This document shows positions 22,788 through 35,075 of a stretch of 64,000 nt of DNA, in pieces. The stretch lies in NCBI GenBank assembly GCA_028829895.1, contig CM054182.1:18775001-18839000 (forward strand), given 5' to 3'. Made by a program: the position numbers and the translations under genes. Numbering within the stretch: position 1 is the stretch's first letter; each line of letters begins with the position of its first letter. Origin of the DNA: Sinotaia quadrata. Its lineage: Eukaryota > Mollusca > Gastropoda > Architaenioglossa > Viviparidae. Under the pieces are notes generated by a model. It saw only the letters and a program-made list of their open reading frames with translations. It ran no database searches and was not told the DNA's origin.

Positions 22788-23427
22788 CTATTGTTCCTTC
22801 AGAAATTTTCTTTTATCTTTGCCAAGTGATGCAGACGACATCTTCCGCTTTTGGCCAACCTCGGGTGGAAACATCGATCCACCGGACTTTAAATTCTTCA
22901 TTTCTTCTCTTGTCAAGAGACAAGAACAAGGGACTTCCGGTTTGAGCCAGCGGAGCGAGTAGGAGGGCAATGCCAGGTAACGTACGTACTTAATCAGATC
23001 TTTTGCGGCGCAACGTAAATCCTCGAAACTGGGATTTTGCACGCCCATCTTTCTGCATGCGCACTGCGCCCATGCAATCACCATTTCGTTCACGAAGCTC
23101 TCGCCGATTCCCGCGAGACGGTCGTCTTTGACGATATTTAGCATGCAGTCGTAGCACAGCTCTGCCAGGCACGACTTGCGACCCAAAAAAGAAGTGAAAT
23201 TCTTCAGAACCGTGTCCAAGCAGTGTTTGTAGTGGTCTTTGTCATTCAGTCGATGAGCCACCTCCATGACCGCACAGATGTGGTGGCCCTTCTTTCTGTC
23301 CTTGTGGGAAAAAATGAGATGGCGGAAGCACAGTTCAACAAGTGGAATGACTTCGTACTTGTCTGCAGCCCGGAGTACAAACCACACCGTGTTGTCTTTC
23401 AATTGCACGTTGGCTCCAGGGGTGTAT
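22788..23427 (-). CDS. BTB-BACK protein coding exon 2 (terminal)
   Basis: 640 bp with acceptor TTTACAG at 23434-23428 and stop TAG at 22790-22788. Encodes the end of the BTB, the whole BACK domain and a basic C-terminal tail. GC content is clearly higher than the surrounding repeats, as expected of coding sequence. Confidence 0.9.
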
Positions 23428-26400
23428 CTGTAAAGACAAAACGTTATCTGATAGAGAAATAAGCTTCTTGTTGTTGAATGGGGGGTGGGGTGCAGTCTTT
23501 TTATGCTACTGAGTGACGAACAGATACATTGTAGGTTTACATTTTGTTGTTAGATAACGCTGAGGAGATAAGTATGTTAGAAGATCTAAACGTCAGACTG
23601 TTCAGTTTTGGTACGCAATTATAATAGTTACAATCATGTTGTTCTATTACGTAGACCGGACATTAGTCACAGTTTAATGGTTCTATTAAGTAGACCGGTC
23701 ATTAGTCACAGTCTAATGGCTGTATCAAGTAGACCGGACATTAGTCACACTCTAGTTGTTTCGTTGTATAGAGAGAAATAGTCAAACTCTAGTTGTTTCG
23801 TTATATAGACAGGAAAAGTCAAACTCTAGTTGTTTCGTTATATAGGAAATAGTCAAAATCTAGTTATTTCATAGGCAATAGTCAAACTCTAGCTGTTTCC
23901 TTATATAGATAGACAATAGCAAACTTTCGTTCTTTCATTATATAGACAGGCAATAGTCAAACTCTAGTTGTTTTGTTATATAGACAGTTATTAGTCAAAC
24001 TCTAGTTGTTTCGTAGGCAATAGTCAAACTCTACTTGTTTCGTTATATAGATAGGCAATAGTCAAGTTATAGTGTTTTTCATTATATAGACAGGCAGTAT
24101 TCAAACTCTAGTTGTTTCATTATATAGACAGGCAGTAGTCATACTCTAGTTGTTTCATTAGACAGGCAGTAGCCATACTGTAGTTGTTTCATTATATAGA
24201 CAGACAGTAGACAAACTCTAGTTGTTTCTTGATATAGATTAGATGATAAAGATTCAGCAGTGGAAATCACGCATTCATTTATATAATTTTGACAACTCAA
24301 ATAGACTCAAGCATGCATATCTCAGGTCGAATCGGTCATAACTCAAGCAGACTCATGCATGCATATCTCAGTTCAAATCGGTCATAACTCATATAGACTA
24401 TGTATAATTCAGACTCGCGCATAACTTAAAAATGTCATGCATAACTCACGTAGACCCAAGCATAATAATGTAGACTCGTATATAACTCAGATAGGCCCAT
24501 GCACAACTCATGCAGACTGAAGCATAACTAGGAATCTGCTTAAATCATGAATAACTCAGGTAGACTAAAGCATAACTCGGACTCTGCTTAAGTCAAGCAT
24601 AACTCAGGTAGACTCATACATAACTTGGGTAGATTCAGGCGTAACTCAAATAGACTCATGCATAACTCGGGTAGACTCATGCGTAACTTGGACTCTTGCA
24701 CAACTCAGGTAGACTCAATCGTAGTTCAGGTAGACTCATGCATAATCATGCATAACTCGGTGAGACACGTGCGTAATTCAGGTAGACTCAAGCATAACTC
24801 AGGTAGACTCATGCATAACTCAGGTAAGCTCAGGTGTAACTCAGGTAGACATGCATAGCTCAGTTAGACTCAGATGTAACCCAGGTAGACTCATGCATAA
24901 CATGTAGACATGCATAACTCAGGTAGACTCATGCATAACAGGTATACATGCATAACTCAGGTAGACTCATGCATAACTCAGGTAGACATGCATAACTCAG
25001 GTAGACTCATGCATAACAGGTATACATGCATAACTCAGGTAGACTCATGCATAACTCAGGTAGACATGCATAACTCAGGTTGAGTAAGGCGCATCAGTTC
25101 ACTCACTGTTTCTTAAAAAAATATTTAACAGAATTTATTTTAACATTTCATCACTTGTCTCGTGTTGCAGTCACTTCAAACATTACAAAAGTTTTAAAAG
25201 TTATAGCAATAACAACCAAGCAAATAATGATACAAAAAAATCATTTCAGTATATAATATAAACAAAAAGTGGTGAATTAAAAGCAATAATAAAAGTAATG
25301 CAAAGGGAAAATCGATTTTTTTTCCATTTTATTTGATCACAGCTGGGAGAGGTTTAATATACATTGGAGAGTTTGCTAGCTGTAGTCTGTCAGAGTGCAC
25401 ATTAATTTTCTTTGTGACGTCAGATACTAAGTAAGCATACTTCTCTAGCAAGTGGATTATTTACTTTAGTGCAAACGTACCTATCCAAGCTGCAATAGTT
25501 AAATGTGTACCCACAACTGGTGGGCGATCTAAATTTACTTCTGGGTATGTGTCAATCGAATGTACCATTGACCTACATTACCTGACTGATTACACAAAAT
25601 AATCTTGTCAAGATTACTACTTGCTAGACTGAAGGTCTACAAATACAGCATATCTTTAAGAGTGCAGACATTTTCGCATTGCTATTATACTCATGAATTC
25701 GCCTCATGAATATTCAGTTCTTTATTCTTTTTTTTTATTCACTCATAGACAGCCATTCTATTCTGCAAATTTAGGAGAGTTTCTTCTACATGGTGGTATG
25801 CTTGTTAGAATCAGTCTTGTTCATTTTGCCATTGAAATACATTTTCCGAATTCTGATGTTAGGCCTACTCATTACCCACAGAGTATTTATATTCTCATCG
25901 ACCTGAAAGAAATAGGAATTTTTCCCAACTCGTGACGTCAGCAGGTAGTCTTTTTAAAATAGGTCCTTAGGGTTATAGCTAGATTTAGTTCAAGTGGGTA
26001 AATCAAGCCAGTCGTGCCGCTACACCTTTGTCTCCAAACAACCGCGTCATTCGTGTCGTGTCAGATTTGACTGGCAGATAACAGCTTTTTTCTTTAGACT
26101 TGATTCCATTTTAGGCTGCCTCTGTAATTTGGTACGATGCGGATATATTGGTGGTTGAGTGTGGTCCGTGGGGTTTTCATTATTTCCTCACCTTTTGTAC
26201 CCTCGCCTTCCTCCTGTTAGACTTTTCCACATACAGTGTGTATAAATGTATGATGATCCTCGCCTTCCTCCTATAAGACTCTTTCCACATACAGTGTGTA
26301 TAAATGTATGATGACCCTCGCCTTCCTCCTGTTTGACTCTTTCCACATACAGCGTGTATGAATGTATGATAACGCGCTGGGAGTCACAGGCGAACAGTAG

Positions 26401-29400
26401 ATATTACAGAAACTCGTGTAATTATGTGAGTACTATAAAGATGGTCATTAAATAGTTACTAAATTTTGAAAATACAGTAATATAATAAAAACAATATTAT
26501 ACAGGTGCCTAACATAGTTACTAAATTTTGAAAATACAGTAATATAATAAAAACAATATTATACAGGTGCCTAACATAGTTACTAAATTTTGAAAATACA
26601 GTAATATAATAAAAACAATATTATACAGGTGCCTAACACTCTTTGGGAAATTCATTTGAACTTCAGATTTCAAAAGTCATACTTGCAGAAACAGAACCAT
26701 TTATCTGGTTTCAGTGGTGATCATTCATATTGTGATGCTAACGCCACCAAGTTAATGGATATTGTTATTATTAATTAATTAATCATCCATAACTAAGTAC
26801 AAGTGATGAGAATCTTAATTTATGTTATTAATAATTCTCCAGCAGACACCACTCGTCCCTGTCACCTGGCGGATATGCCGGTGCTGTAAACGTTTTCTTT
26901 CTTCCATAACTTAAGGACAAACATTTACCGTAATACAATATTTCCATAGGTTGAAAACTTCTTATTAAAGAAGAAGATAAATCCATCTTTTGGTCTATAT
27001 TTAACATGAACCAATCCACCCACTTTCTTCTCCAACCAAGGTTATCAATGTGTGTAAGAAAGTCGATAAATTTAACAATAAGTTTATTAAATCAACAATC
27101 AAATATACACATAACAAATACAATGAAAAAGATTACTTGACATCAATATTTCCATGAAAACATGTTCAAATAATTTTAATACCTCTGTCTTATTTCCTAA
27201 AACACAATTCAACAAATTAGTGTCAATATAAATCACAAGATCATTCTTAACAGAAATGGAGTTATTAGAGAGATAAGCGATAATAGTTTCTATGTAACCT
27301 TGTCTAGGTGAAGCCGCAATAGTTTTTTGAGTGCTTTTCATAACAAAGTCACAAGTTTATTGTTCATGTTATTACTGTCAATGCTATGGGTTTCCTTTCT
27401 CACATTGTAGAACACCGATTAGCTGCTACTCTCTCAGGGCCATCTGGTGCTTCAGCTGTATTATCTTCCTCAGGCAAAAACAACATTTGTAGCAATTTCC
27501 AGTAACTTCCTGTTTCCAGAAATTGCTCAATGTAGTCAGCATACTTTTCCACCATACATCAGTGGAGTGCAGTGTATTCCTTACATTTATACACTGCAGT
27601 AGATACTTCTCATATCTACCACAGTTGTAGCAGTATAATCAGCAAACCAGGAGATTCGGGTAAAACAAGGAAAGACTGCTTATTCCCTGTAAATATAATC
27701 AGGGAACAAATGTTAAGTTTTATTCATCTTTAACTCCATTCTCTCTTACAGTTAAGTCTCAACTTACAGTTTCCTGCAGCAGTATTTATTAGCCCAATAC
27801 ACGCACACAGCATAATAAATACAGCACATCAATTTTACGAGTGCATCTACTAGAAACAATGTCAAGTGTTTAGCATACAAGCATCTTAGTTCAAAATTTT
27901 GTAGAAATAATAATCTACTCACATAATACATTTCTACATAAAACACAAGTTTAACATTTCAATAGCAAAATGCACAAAATATTTCTAAATCCATTTTCTC
28001 TCAACCAGTCATTAACTCACCATTAAACTAATGGCCACCTTTCATGACCAGACTTCTTCCCGCTCCAAATTCAAGTGATTAAACAATAGAATTCTCTACA
28101 GCCCACTGCTAGTCTCGTTCTCATAAATCTTAACCATTGGATAATAAACCTACTCATCCAGTTGGAACTGGTTTGGATTGTATCAGCAATTTCCAGCATA
28201 TTGTCAACTCTGACAGTTACTAACTGGAGAGCCCAATTTTTATAACAGTTAAGTCTAGAAATAGGGAATGGCAAATTTACTCTGCCACACATATATGATT
28301 TCATTTTATGTAAATTTATGTTTGTTGCTTCTTAGAAATTTTAATTTAGCTTATGCTCCCCCTAACACATGCCATGTGATGCTTTTGATCTAGCCAAATA
28401 CGTGTCATGTACTACAGCCCAAAAAATACAAACTATTATTGCTTCCAATGCGATGAGCTTAAATGGTCAGACACTGTACTCATTGTCCTGTGTTAATGGC
28501 AGTACAACCATTAAATATATATTAAAAATAATGGTCAGATGCTGTGTTCATTGTCTTGTGTTAATGGTGGAACAACCATTAAATATAAATAAAATAATGA
28601 CCATGCGGCAGTTAAATTATAAACATTTAATAATATCACACTATTTACGATATTCTAAGTCAAAATCCTGTTCTGTTCGCTGAGGTTCTTCAATCATCTG
28701 TTTTATATTAGCCATGGATCGACAGTTCTGTGTTCTATACTAGCTAAGGACATTTAATCATCTGTTCTGTTAGCTTGGGATATCTAATCATTTGTTCTGT
28801 GCTAGCTAATGATATCTGTTCTGTGTTAGCTTGCGATATATAATCATTTGTTCTGTGCTAGCTAATGATATCTAATCATCTGTTCTGTTAGCTTGGGATA
28901 TCTAATCATTTGTTCTGTGCTAGCTAATGATATCTGTTCTGTGTTAGCTAATGATATCTGTTCTGTGTTAGCTTGCGATATGTAATCATCTGTTCTGTGC
29001 TAGCTAATGATATCTAATCATCTGTTCTGTGTTAGCTACGGATACCTAGTCATCTGATCTGTGCTAGCTAAGGATATCTAATCATCTGTTAACTGTTAGT
29101 TTGGGATATCTAATCATTTGTTCTGTGCTGGCTAAGGATATATAATCATCTGTTCTGTGCTGGCTAAGGATATCTAATCATCTGTTAACTGTTAGTTTGG
29201 GATATCTAATCATGTGTTCTGTGCTGGCTAAGGATATCTAATCATCTGTTCTATGCTAGCTAATGATATCTTTCATGTGTTCTATGTTAGCTAAGGATGT
29301 TTAATCATCTGTTTTATGCTAACTTGAGGTATCTAATCATCTGTTTTATGCTAACTTGAGGTATCTAATCATCTGTTCTGTGCTGGCTAAGGATATTCAC

Positions 29401-30081
29401 AAGTTAGCTAAAGATCTTCAATCATCTGTTCTGTGTTTACTGAGGATCTAAAACCATTTGCTCTCTCTCTCTCTATAATAAACTAAAAGCTTGGATCTGC
29501 CTAGATATATAATTCCAAATTTCGCATTAGCACTATTTAATAATTTAATATTTTTTATTTCCTTCTTTTAATGAATGAAGTCAGTGGCCTTTGTGTATAA
29601 AAATGACTTGCTGAAAGTGGGAAAGAACGAGAAAAGGAAGACAATAATTTTGCAAGTTTAAATTAAAATTAACGAATTAAGAATGACGAACACTCACACT
29701 CTTTCTCACATGCAGTACAAAATTAAATTTTGATTTAAAAAAAAAAAGCACAAACATCTACCTTATTAGGATTTCAAATGCTTCTGGTTCAATGTCTGGA
29801 ACCCTGATCGGACTTTCCAGTGGAAATGATCCGTTAAACATGGCGTCAAAAACCTGAGAATTAACTGCAAGCTTTGACTTTTGTGCAGTGATGCATTGTT
29901 GTTCATCTTGCCCCACCAAGAAGCGAACTTCATCAACGTCATCACCATTGCGGCTTGTAGCGAGTCGGTCCGGATTCTCCTTCGTGCAGGAAATTTGCCC
30001 GGGTGCAAGCTTACTTAGCATTTTGTCTTTTGCTGTCCGTTTGAGTCCGGCTAACAACAGACTTAGTTTCTTTAATTTCAT
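22788..30081 (-). CDS. BTB-BACK domain protein (BTBD1/2/3/6-related, no PHR domain), two exons
   Basis: A 319-residue protein from exons 30081-29762 (320 bp) and 23427-22788 (640 bp including stop TAG). The donor GTAGAT and acceptor TTTACAG join in phase 2 (AG+A = Arg). Residues ~45-135 form a BTB/POZ fold: EVRFLVG, then KSKLAVNSQVFDAMFNG, then IRVPDIEPEAFEIL. After the junction, VLRAADKYEVIPLVELC closes the BTB, and residues ~145-250 match a BACK domain (e.g. NEMVIAWAQCACRKMG). The tail is basic and polar (KRKMSSASLGKDKRK). BTB-BACK proteins usually dimerise and recruit cullin-3; that role is inferred. BTBD1/2/3/6 normally carry a C-terminal PHR domain, absent here. An in-frame TAA lies directly before ATG 30081, fixing the start. 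The strand between BTB helices at the junction (RYTPGANVQL) looks a few residues short against the family. Confidence 0.88.
23630..24235. repeat. ~38-bp degenerate minisatellite, ~16 units
   Basis: Core AGTCAAACTCTAGTTGTTTC with GTTATATAGACAGGCA in the BTB-gene intron; units vary by short deletions. Confidence 0.9.
24300..25085. repeat. ~21-22-bp minisatellite, >30 units
   Basis: Core CATAACTCAGGTAGACTCATG in the BTB-gene intron. The distal part shows higher-order units containing CATAACAGGTATACATG. Spurious open frames lie on the plus strand. Confidence 0.93.
25090..26190. other. BTB-gene intron, non-tandem part
   Basis: AT-rich; nothing recognised beyond low-complexity runs. Confidence 0.4.
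26195..26372. repeat. ~58-bp tandem repeat, 3 units
   Basis: Core CCTCGCCTTCCTCCT and TTTCCACATACAGTGTGTAT. Confidence 0.9.
26452..26640. repeat. 62-bp tandem repeat, 3 near-identical units
   Basis: Core AGTTACTAAATTTTGAAAAT ... TATACAGGTGCCTAACA at exact 62-bp spacing. Confidence 0.95.
26731..27150. mobile_element. Unidentified dispersed repeat, copy 2
   Basis: Begins TGTGATGCTAACGCCACCA and is co-linear with copy 1 at 11510-11945 in the same orientation. Sequence of similar character continues to ~28060 without a counterpart at copy 1, so copy 1 may be truncated. Not assigned to a superfamily. Confidence 0.75.
28720..29425. repeat. ~32-bp minisatellite, ~20 units
   Basis: Core ATATCTAATCATCTGTTCTG with TGCTAGCTAAGG in the BTB-gene intron, ending about 340 bp before exon 1. 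Confidence 0.92.
29762..30081 (-). CDS. BTB-BACK protein coding exon 1
   Basis: 320 bp: the ATG, a ~45-residue Lys/Arg-rich leader, and most of the BTB domain ending ...EAFEILI-R. The donor GTAGAT begins at 29761. Confidence 0.88.
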
Positions 30082-31310
30082 TTACCATTTTTCCGCCAAA
30101 CTTGATTTGCATTTGAATTGGTGTGGTGCTGAAAAAATCTTTGACCGCTAAACCATTTAAACATTACTTGTCTCAGATGAATATTAAAATGCTTTTGCTC
30201 AGACAGTTTTGATACACACTTCCCCTCGCTTAAACACGGCTCGGGCTTCGGAATCATTTCTAACATGCCTGTGATAATAATGAAAAGTGTTTATGTTGAA
30301 TTGATGATTTCGCGCGTCAGACCTGAACCAAATCACGGTCGATGGTCCTCAAATTGTCGGGTATAATCCTAATAGCTGGAAGATGATTGCTTTTCTCTCT
30401 TGATAACGTAAACTGTCCTCTAACCGCGTAGAATGTTGATTTTCACCACTCCGATCGCTAGTCTTACGTAAGGCGAAATGCGCTAGTCTATATATATATA
30501 TACCTTTCTCAGAATAAGTGACGGCGTAAAAATAAAATCTCCTTAGGATTTCTCCGATGGTTATTGTTATTCCTGTTGTTCTTGTTCTTTTTTTTTTTTT
30601 AAACTCACGTCAAACAACACAATTCTAAAAGATTTTACGAGAATAAATAATCTCTGTCAAAGACGTCAAGGCCAAAAATTTCATAGTGGAATACCAGGTG
30701 GAAACTGCTGTGTTCTTTTAAAAATAGTACTGATCGTGTCTACTATCTGTTTATCAACATAGCTTGAGGCTTTAATGAGAAACGACCCAGACAGCGCAAA
30801 GCAACACGTTCGGGAATTGCCGATTTCTTAGAATGGGGATTACGATTGAGTTTCGATCAATTCAGATCAAAATGTTCACCCCCAAGTTACCGTTATAGGA
30901 TGTCAGTTATCAGCAACCAACACTATATTGCACGCAATTATATATAACCAGGACATTCGCTCAAACAGCAAGAATTTTTTTTTTAAGCTGTTAAGATACA
31001 CACACGCACATAAATATTAATTACTGTCACCAGTTTAACCCAATAATTATTTGGAGAAAGAGATGATTTTAAAGTAAAAATTATAATGGCATTATTTATG
31101 TAATCATTGAAATAATTTGATAATTTGTACAAATTTATACATTGTCAGTCCTGGAATAACTTCCAAAATATTATTTTAACTCTTAACGATAGAGTTTGCA
31201 AGAACTCAATTATGTAGCCTACATTTTTCTTTATTGTGTCTTTTTTGTAAATCCCTGCACGCCTATAAACAGCACAAAAAAACCACAGGACGAGTGAATG
31301 TAGGAATAAT
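30082..31310. other. 5' flank of the BTB-BACK gene
   Basis: Presumed 5' UTR and promoter region of the minus-strand gene; no specific element recognised. Contains a short (TA)n at ~30489. Confidence 0.4.
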
Positions 31311-31311
31311 T

Positions 31312-31530
31312 CCTATGTTACAGTTGCGGATAATTGTCATCAGTATTAGTTGCTGATAATTGTCATCAGTATTAGTTGCTGATAATTGTCATCAGTATTA
31401 GTTGCTGATAATTGTCATCAGTATTAGTTGCTGATAATTGTCATCAGTATTAGTTGCTGATAATTGTCATCAGTATTAGTTGCTGATAGTTGTCATCAGT
31501 ATTAGTTGCTGATAATTGTCATCAATACCA
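31312..31530. repeat. 26-bp minisatellite, ~8 units
   Basis: Core TGCTGATAATTGTCATCAGT at exact 26-bp spacing, almost without variation. Confidence 0.96.
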
Positions 31531-31929
31531 CCAACGTAGGATGAGTAAATGTAGGCCTGTGTAAAAATATCCATTTTATGAAATCCTACCGACCTTGGCT
31601 TACAGCCATGAAAGCACTTGCCACTCCTTAGTGAACACGCAATGTCCTATAACAACACATGTTGAAATGAATTACTTGTCAAACAATTGTCTTTTTAATT
31701 CGAAACTGACATGCAATTTGAATGGAAATCCCGACGAAGTGACTTTTCATTTCTAAACAGATATTGTGATGGAGATGTTTAATTTAGATTATTAAGTCTG
31801 TTTTCTTCTTATAGTACAATGTTCAGAATTTATTTTATTTAAGAAACATATCTCTTTAAAAAAAATCCGTAAAATGTAAATTATTCTGGAATGCTAACGA
31901 AATCAATTTTGATTCGATTATGTGCTACT

Positions 31930-32270
31930 TGAAACCAATGGGATGATGTTAGCCATTACTCGCCTAGCTACAGGTTCACTAACCAATGAGATGACGTTAG
32001 CCATTACTCGGCTAGCTAAAGGTTCACTAACCAATGGGATGACGTTAGCCATTACTCGGCTAGCTAAAGGTTCACTAACCAATGAGATGACGTTAGCCAT
32101 TACTCGGCTAGCTAAAGGTTCACTAACCAATGGGATGACGTTAGCCATTACTCGGCTAGCTAAAGGTTCACTAACCAATGAGATGACGTTAGCCATTACT
32201 CGGCTAGCTAAAGGTTCACTAACCAATGAGATGACGTTAGCCATTACTCGGCTAGTTACAGGTTCACTAA
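31930..32270. repeat. 48-bp minisatellite, 7 units with alternating variants
   Basis: Core GATGACGTTAGCCATTACTC and GGCTAGCTAAAGGTTCACTA. The unit starts ACCAATGAG or ACCAATGGG in near-perfect alternation, implying a 96-bp dimer. The period is divisible by 3, so both strands have spurious ~110-codon frames. Confidence 0.96.
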
Positions 32271-32274
32271 TCTG

Positions 32275-32440
32275 ATTTTCACTGCAGTGTTAGTATACAT
32301 CTTTAAATTTTCATTGCAGTATTAGTGCACTGCTCTATATTTTCACTGCTTTATTAGTGTACAGATCTAGATTTCACTGCAGTGTTTGTGTACATCTTTA
32401 AATTTTCATTGCAGTATTAGTGCACAGCTCTCGTCTCACT
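32275..32440. repeat. ~35-bp degenerate repeat, ~5 units
   Basis: Core TTTCACTGCAGTGTTAGTGTACA adjoining the 48-bp array (units vary). Confidence 0.82.
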
Positions 32441-32496
32441 GCGTTTTGAGTAAATTTACACTTAGTAGTTATTGCTTAAGCCTATGTGTATGCTTG

Positions 32497-32498
32497 TG

Positions 32499-32540
<42 letters not shown>
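32497..32540. repeat. (GT)n microsatellite
   Basis: About 20 uninterrupted GT units. Confidence 0.97.
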
Positions 32541-32541
<1 letters not shown>

Positions 32542-33202
32542 TAGATATACATTTTAACTGCTCCTTATGTGTATATTTGCCATGGATAAAGATGGATCTT
32601 CAAAATAAAATAACAATAATACGAAATTATATTAGTACATCCTCTGAAAAGCAAATGTTCTTTTTTACTGAAGTACAGATAAGTCAGCAAACACACTCTA
32701 CAGGTATTCAGTATAGATTCGTTCGCTTGCTCTTTAAATATGTAATGGCTGTCTTTAAAAGTATGTCACGCGTTGAAGAGATAATGCTTACCTTCGCCTT
32801 CTTCATAACCCGTTACCCCGAACTCTTAACCCCTTCTAAAAGAATGCCAAGCCTTGAACGCACATGCTAACCCACATACACACAACATAGCGCATACGAT
32901 GAATGTAACAATGCTGTACAAGTTCAAATTTTCTTTTCTATTCCATATTTTACTATTTACACCATTGTACTGGTAATAAGTAAAAAGGAATTTAAATCGC
33001 TTTCTTTAAATTTCTTTAAATATTAATTTAATAAGTATTGTTATCATTTATTTCGTAATACATGCAAATGCAAACAGATGTCCAGTTTTTCCTTTCGAGA
33101 ATTCTCTGACTTATGTGCGTCAGTTATTATTTTTTTTATTTCCAACAATTTCAAGTGAGCAAAATCATTTGTTTACATCAGTTACTAGCAGTCAGCAGGC
33201 AG

Positions 33203-33401
33203 CCTAGATAAGTTGGCGGACCTGCAGAAAATAAACGCTATATCGTCAGCTCGTGTAGAGCAAGACTGCTTAAAATTGGATGGAGTGGGCACCCGTGTGG
33301 CTACCCCACCTACGCGCATCCCAACGGATACTAGGGACAGCCGCGACATAATCAACGACGACAAGAACAAAATTTGTGGCAACTACACATACATAGCCTG
33401 A
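33203..33401 (+). CDS. Possible orphan exon or relic open segment, unknown
   Basis: After an AG at 33201-33202, a 65-codon open stretch (KLADLQKINAISSARVEQD..., GTRVATPPTRIPTDTRDSRD...) runs to a TGA at 33399-33401. GC content and residue composition are more protein-like than the surroundings, and it is not a tandem repeat. I recognise no domain; it could be a terminal exon or a transposon remnant. Confidence 0.25.
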
Positions 33402-33764
33402 CATTTTATCCGGTAGTTATCCTACTGTCAACAAAAGGCGTGCTTTGTGACGTCACGTCTTAATGTCTGTAAACCTCAAGAAAGGTCGCGGATCTGACGA
33501 TAAAAGTTATCAAACAATAACCTGCTTTAATTATTGGACAAATAAGATTTCTAAACAATATATAGTAGAATTTGTAGCAAATCTAGAAGAAGAAGTAATA
33601 AAATAATAAGTAATAAAAATAAACATTACTAACATTACTAAATAAATAAAATATTCTTATCCCAAACGAATACTGTCTAAAATTGAGTTTTGAAATTAAA
33701 TAATATTCACAGATTCACGCACGCACGCATGCATGTCTACCAATTGTCACTCATGTGAAAACTG

Positions 33765-33900
33765 ACTCACTGGAATAGACTGACTCGTTCACTCACTGGA
33801 ACAGACTCACTGACTCACTGGAACACACTCACTGACTGACTCATTGGAACAGAATGACTGACTGACTCATTAGAATAAACGAATGACTGACTCTATTGAT
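33765..33900. repeat. Short degenerate repeat (GACTCACTGGAACA)n
   Basis: Irregular copies of CTGACTCACTGGAACA/GACTGACTCATTGGAA. Confidence 0.85.
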
Positions 33901-34159
33901 GCCATCGGAGCATCAGTCTCGTGGCCTCTTCACACATGATCGAGGAAAACCCGAAATTAGTAGCACGTGATGCTGACTGTTCAAGATAGCATAAAGAAAA
34001 GCCCGCTAGCACTAAGACAGAAAACTGGAATAATTACCACGCTCTCACAGTGCAGACTAAAAGTTGTAAACCTTTAGAATAGCGTCAACTACTTGTGAGC
34101 AAATTTCAATGTTGCTGACTTAGCCTACCTAGGCCCATTGCACAACGTCGTACATGGAC

Positions 34160-34285
34160 AAGTAACTACTAATGACTAGTGTACCAGTTGTCTGTATGAT
34201 GCATGACTAGTGTGCCAATTGTCTGTATGACCTATGGCTAGTGTACCAATTGTCTGCATGGTGCATAAATAGTGTATCATTTATC
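34160..34285. repeat. ~32-bp minisatellite, left segment
   Basis: Core GCATGACTAGTGTGCCAATTGTCTG. The same family and orientation reappear at 36345-36495. Confidence 0.88.
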
Positions 34286-34387
34286 TGTGCTTGATTTCTT
34301 GATTTCTGCTCTCAGCGCCAAATGTTGAAGACGCCGACGATGATTATGATGATGTAAGCCTTCTTGTCTTCTGCACGCAGCGCCATT

Positions 34388-34788
34388 TGTGCAAATTCAC
34401 AAAACGAAACACACAGATTTCTTTATAATAGTGATCATTTTATTTTTATAAAACGCCGTCTATGAACTGACCGGACCACGGCAGCAAATAATTGAATGGT
34501 ACAAGTCAAATGGCAAATGACCAAGTACATGGCACAGTATAAAATGCATATCGGTTATAATGAGTACAAGTTCATTGACGCCCGCAATAAAAGTGGTACT
34601 ATCTCATAACCTAACCTCTAGTTAAATAAAAGTTCTTCACTACTCTGTGCATATTATCTTATTCTTCTGTCTCCACGCTATACTATGTCTATTCACAACC
34701 TAACCTAAACTACCCACCCTAACTAGGCCTGGTACTCCCTATACATCTATCCTCTCATCTTGTCTGTTTGTCCGTATCCATACATACA
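34388..34788 (-). mobile_element. LTR of a Ty3/gypsy- or BEL-like retrotransposon (minus orientation)
   Basis: Read on the minus strand this 401-bp block starts TGTATGTATGG directly after an 11-G polypurine-like tract (34789-34799) and ends TTTGCACA. It contains AATAAA near its end. Two bases past the end, TGGCGCTGCGTGCAG (34385-34371) resembles a tRNA-Ser primer-binding site with two mismatches. TG...CA ends plus PPT plus PBS make an LTR likely; a second LTR was not found. Confidence 0.6.
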
Positions 34789-34829
34789 CCCCCCCCCCCG
34801 AAAGGGAGGGATTCTAGAACAGTTTTACG

Positions 34830-35075
34830 TCACCACTGGAGCTTGGTATTGATCATATCGTCATCACGTTCTCTGATCTGGAGTGCCCCAGTGGGACCCC
34901 ACAGCCTCACACTTGTGTTGGAGGTGGAGGGTGGGAAGGATGGCGGAAGGTACCCTCTCTCTTTTCCCCAGCGCCTATATATATTCTGAAAAGGCGGCTT
35001 CGGCTCCCCCACCGACGGAGGGCGGTTGAGGGTGTGCGCCAAAGTGGTGCAACCTGTTTCACCTCCTTTCGCCAA
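34830..35075 (-). pseudogene. Possible 3' end of the retroelement's internal ORF
   Basis: An open frame ending ...RERDDDMINTKLQW and a TGA ~30 bp before the polypurine tract, the usual place for the end of pol in gypsy-like elements. The sequence (SNTSVRLWGPTGALQ) is not one I can assign to a domain. No RT or integrase core is present, so at most a remnant. Confidence 0.35.

Noticed and set aside
31918..32275. Overlapping frames of 108 and 117 codons on opposite strands
   Set aside because: By-product of the 48-bp array; no non-repeat sequence is encoded.
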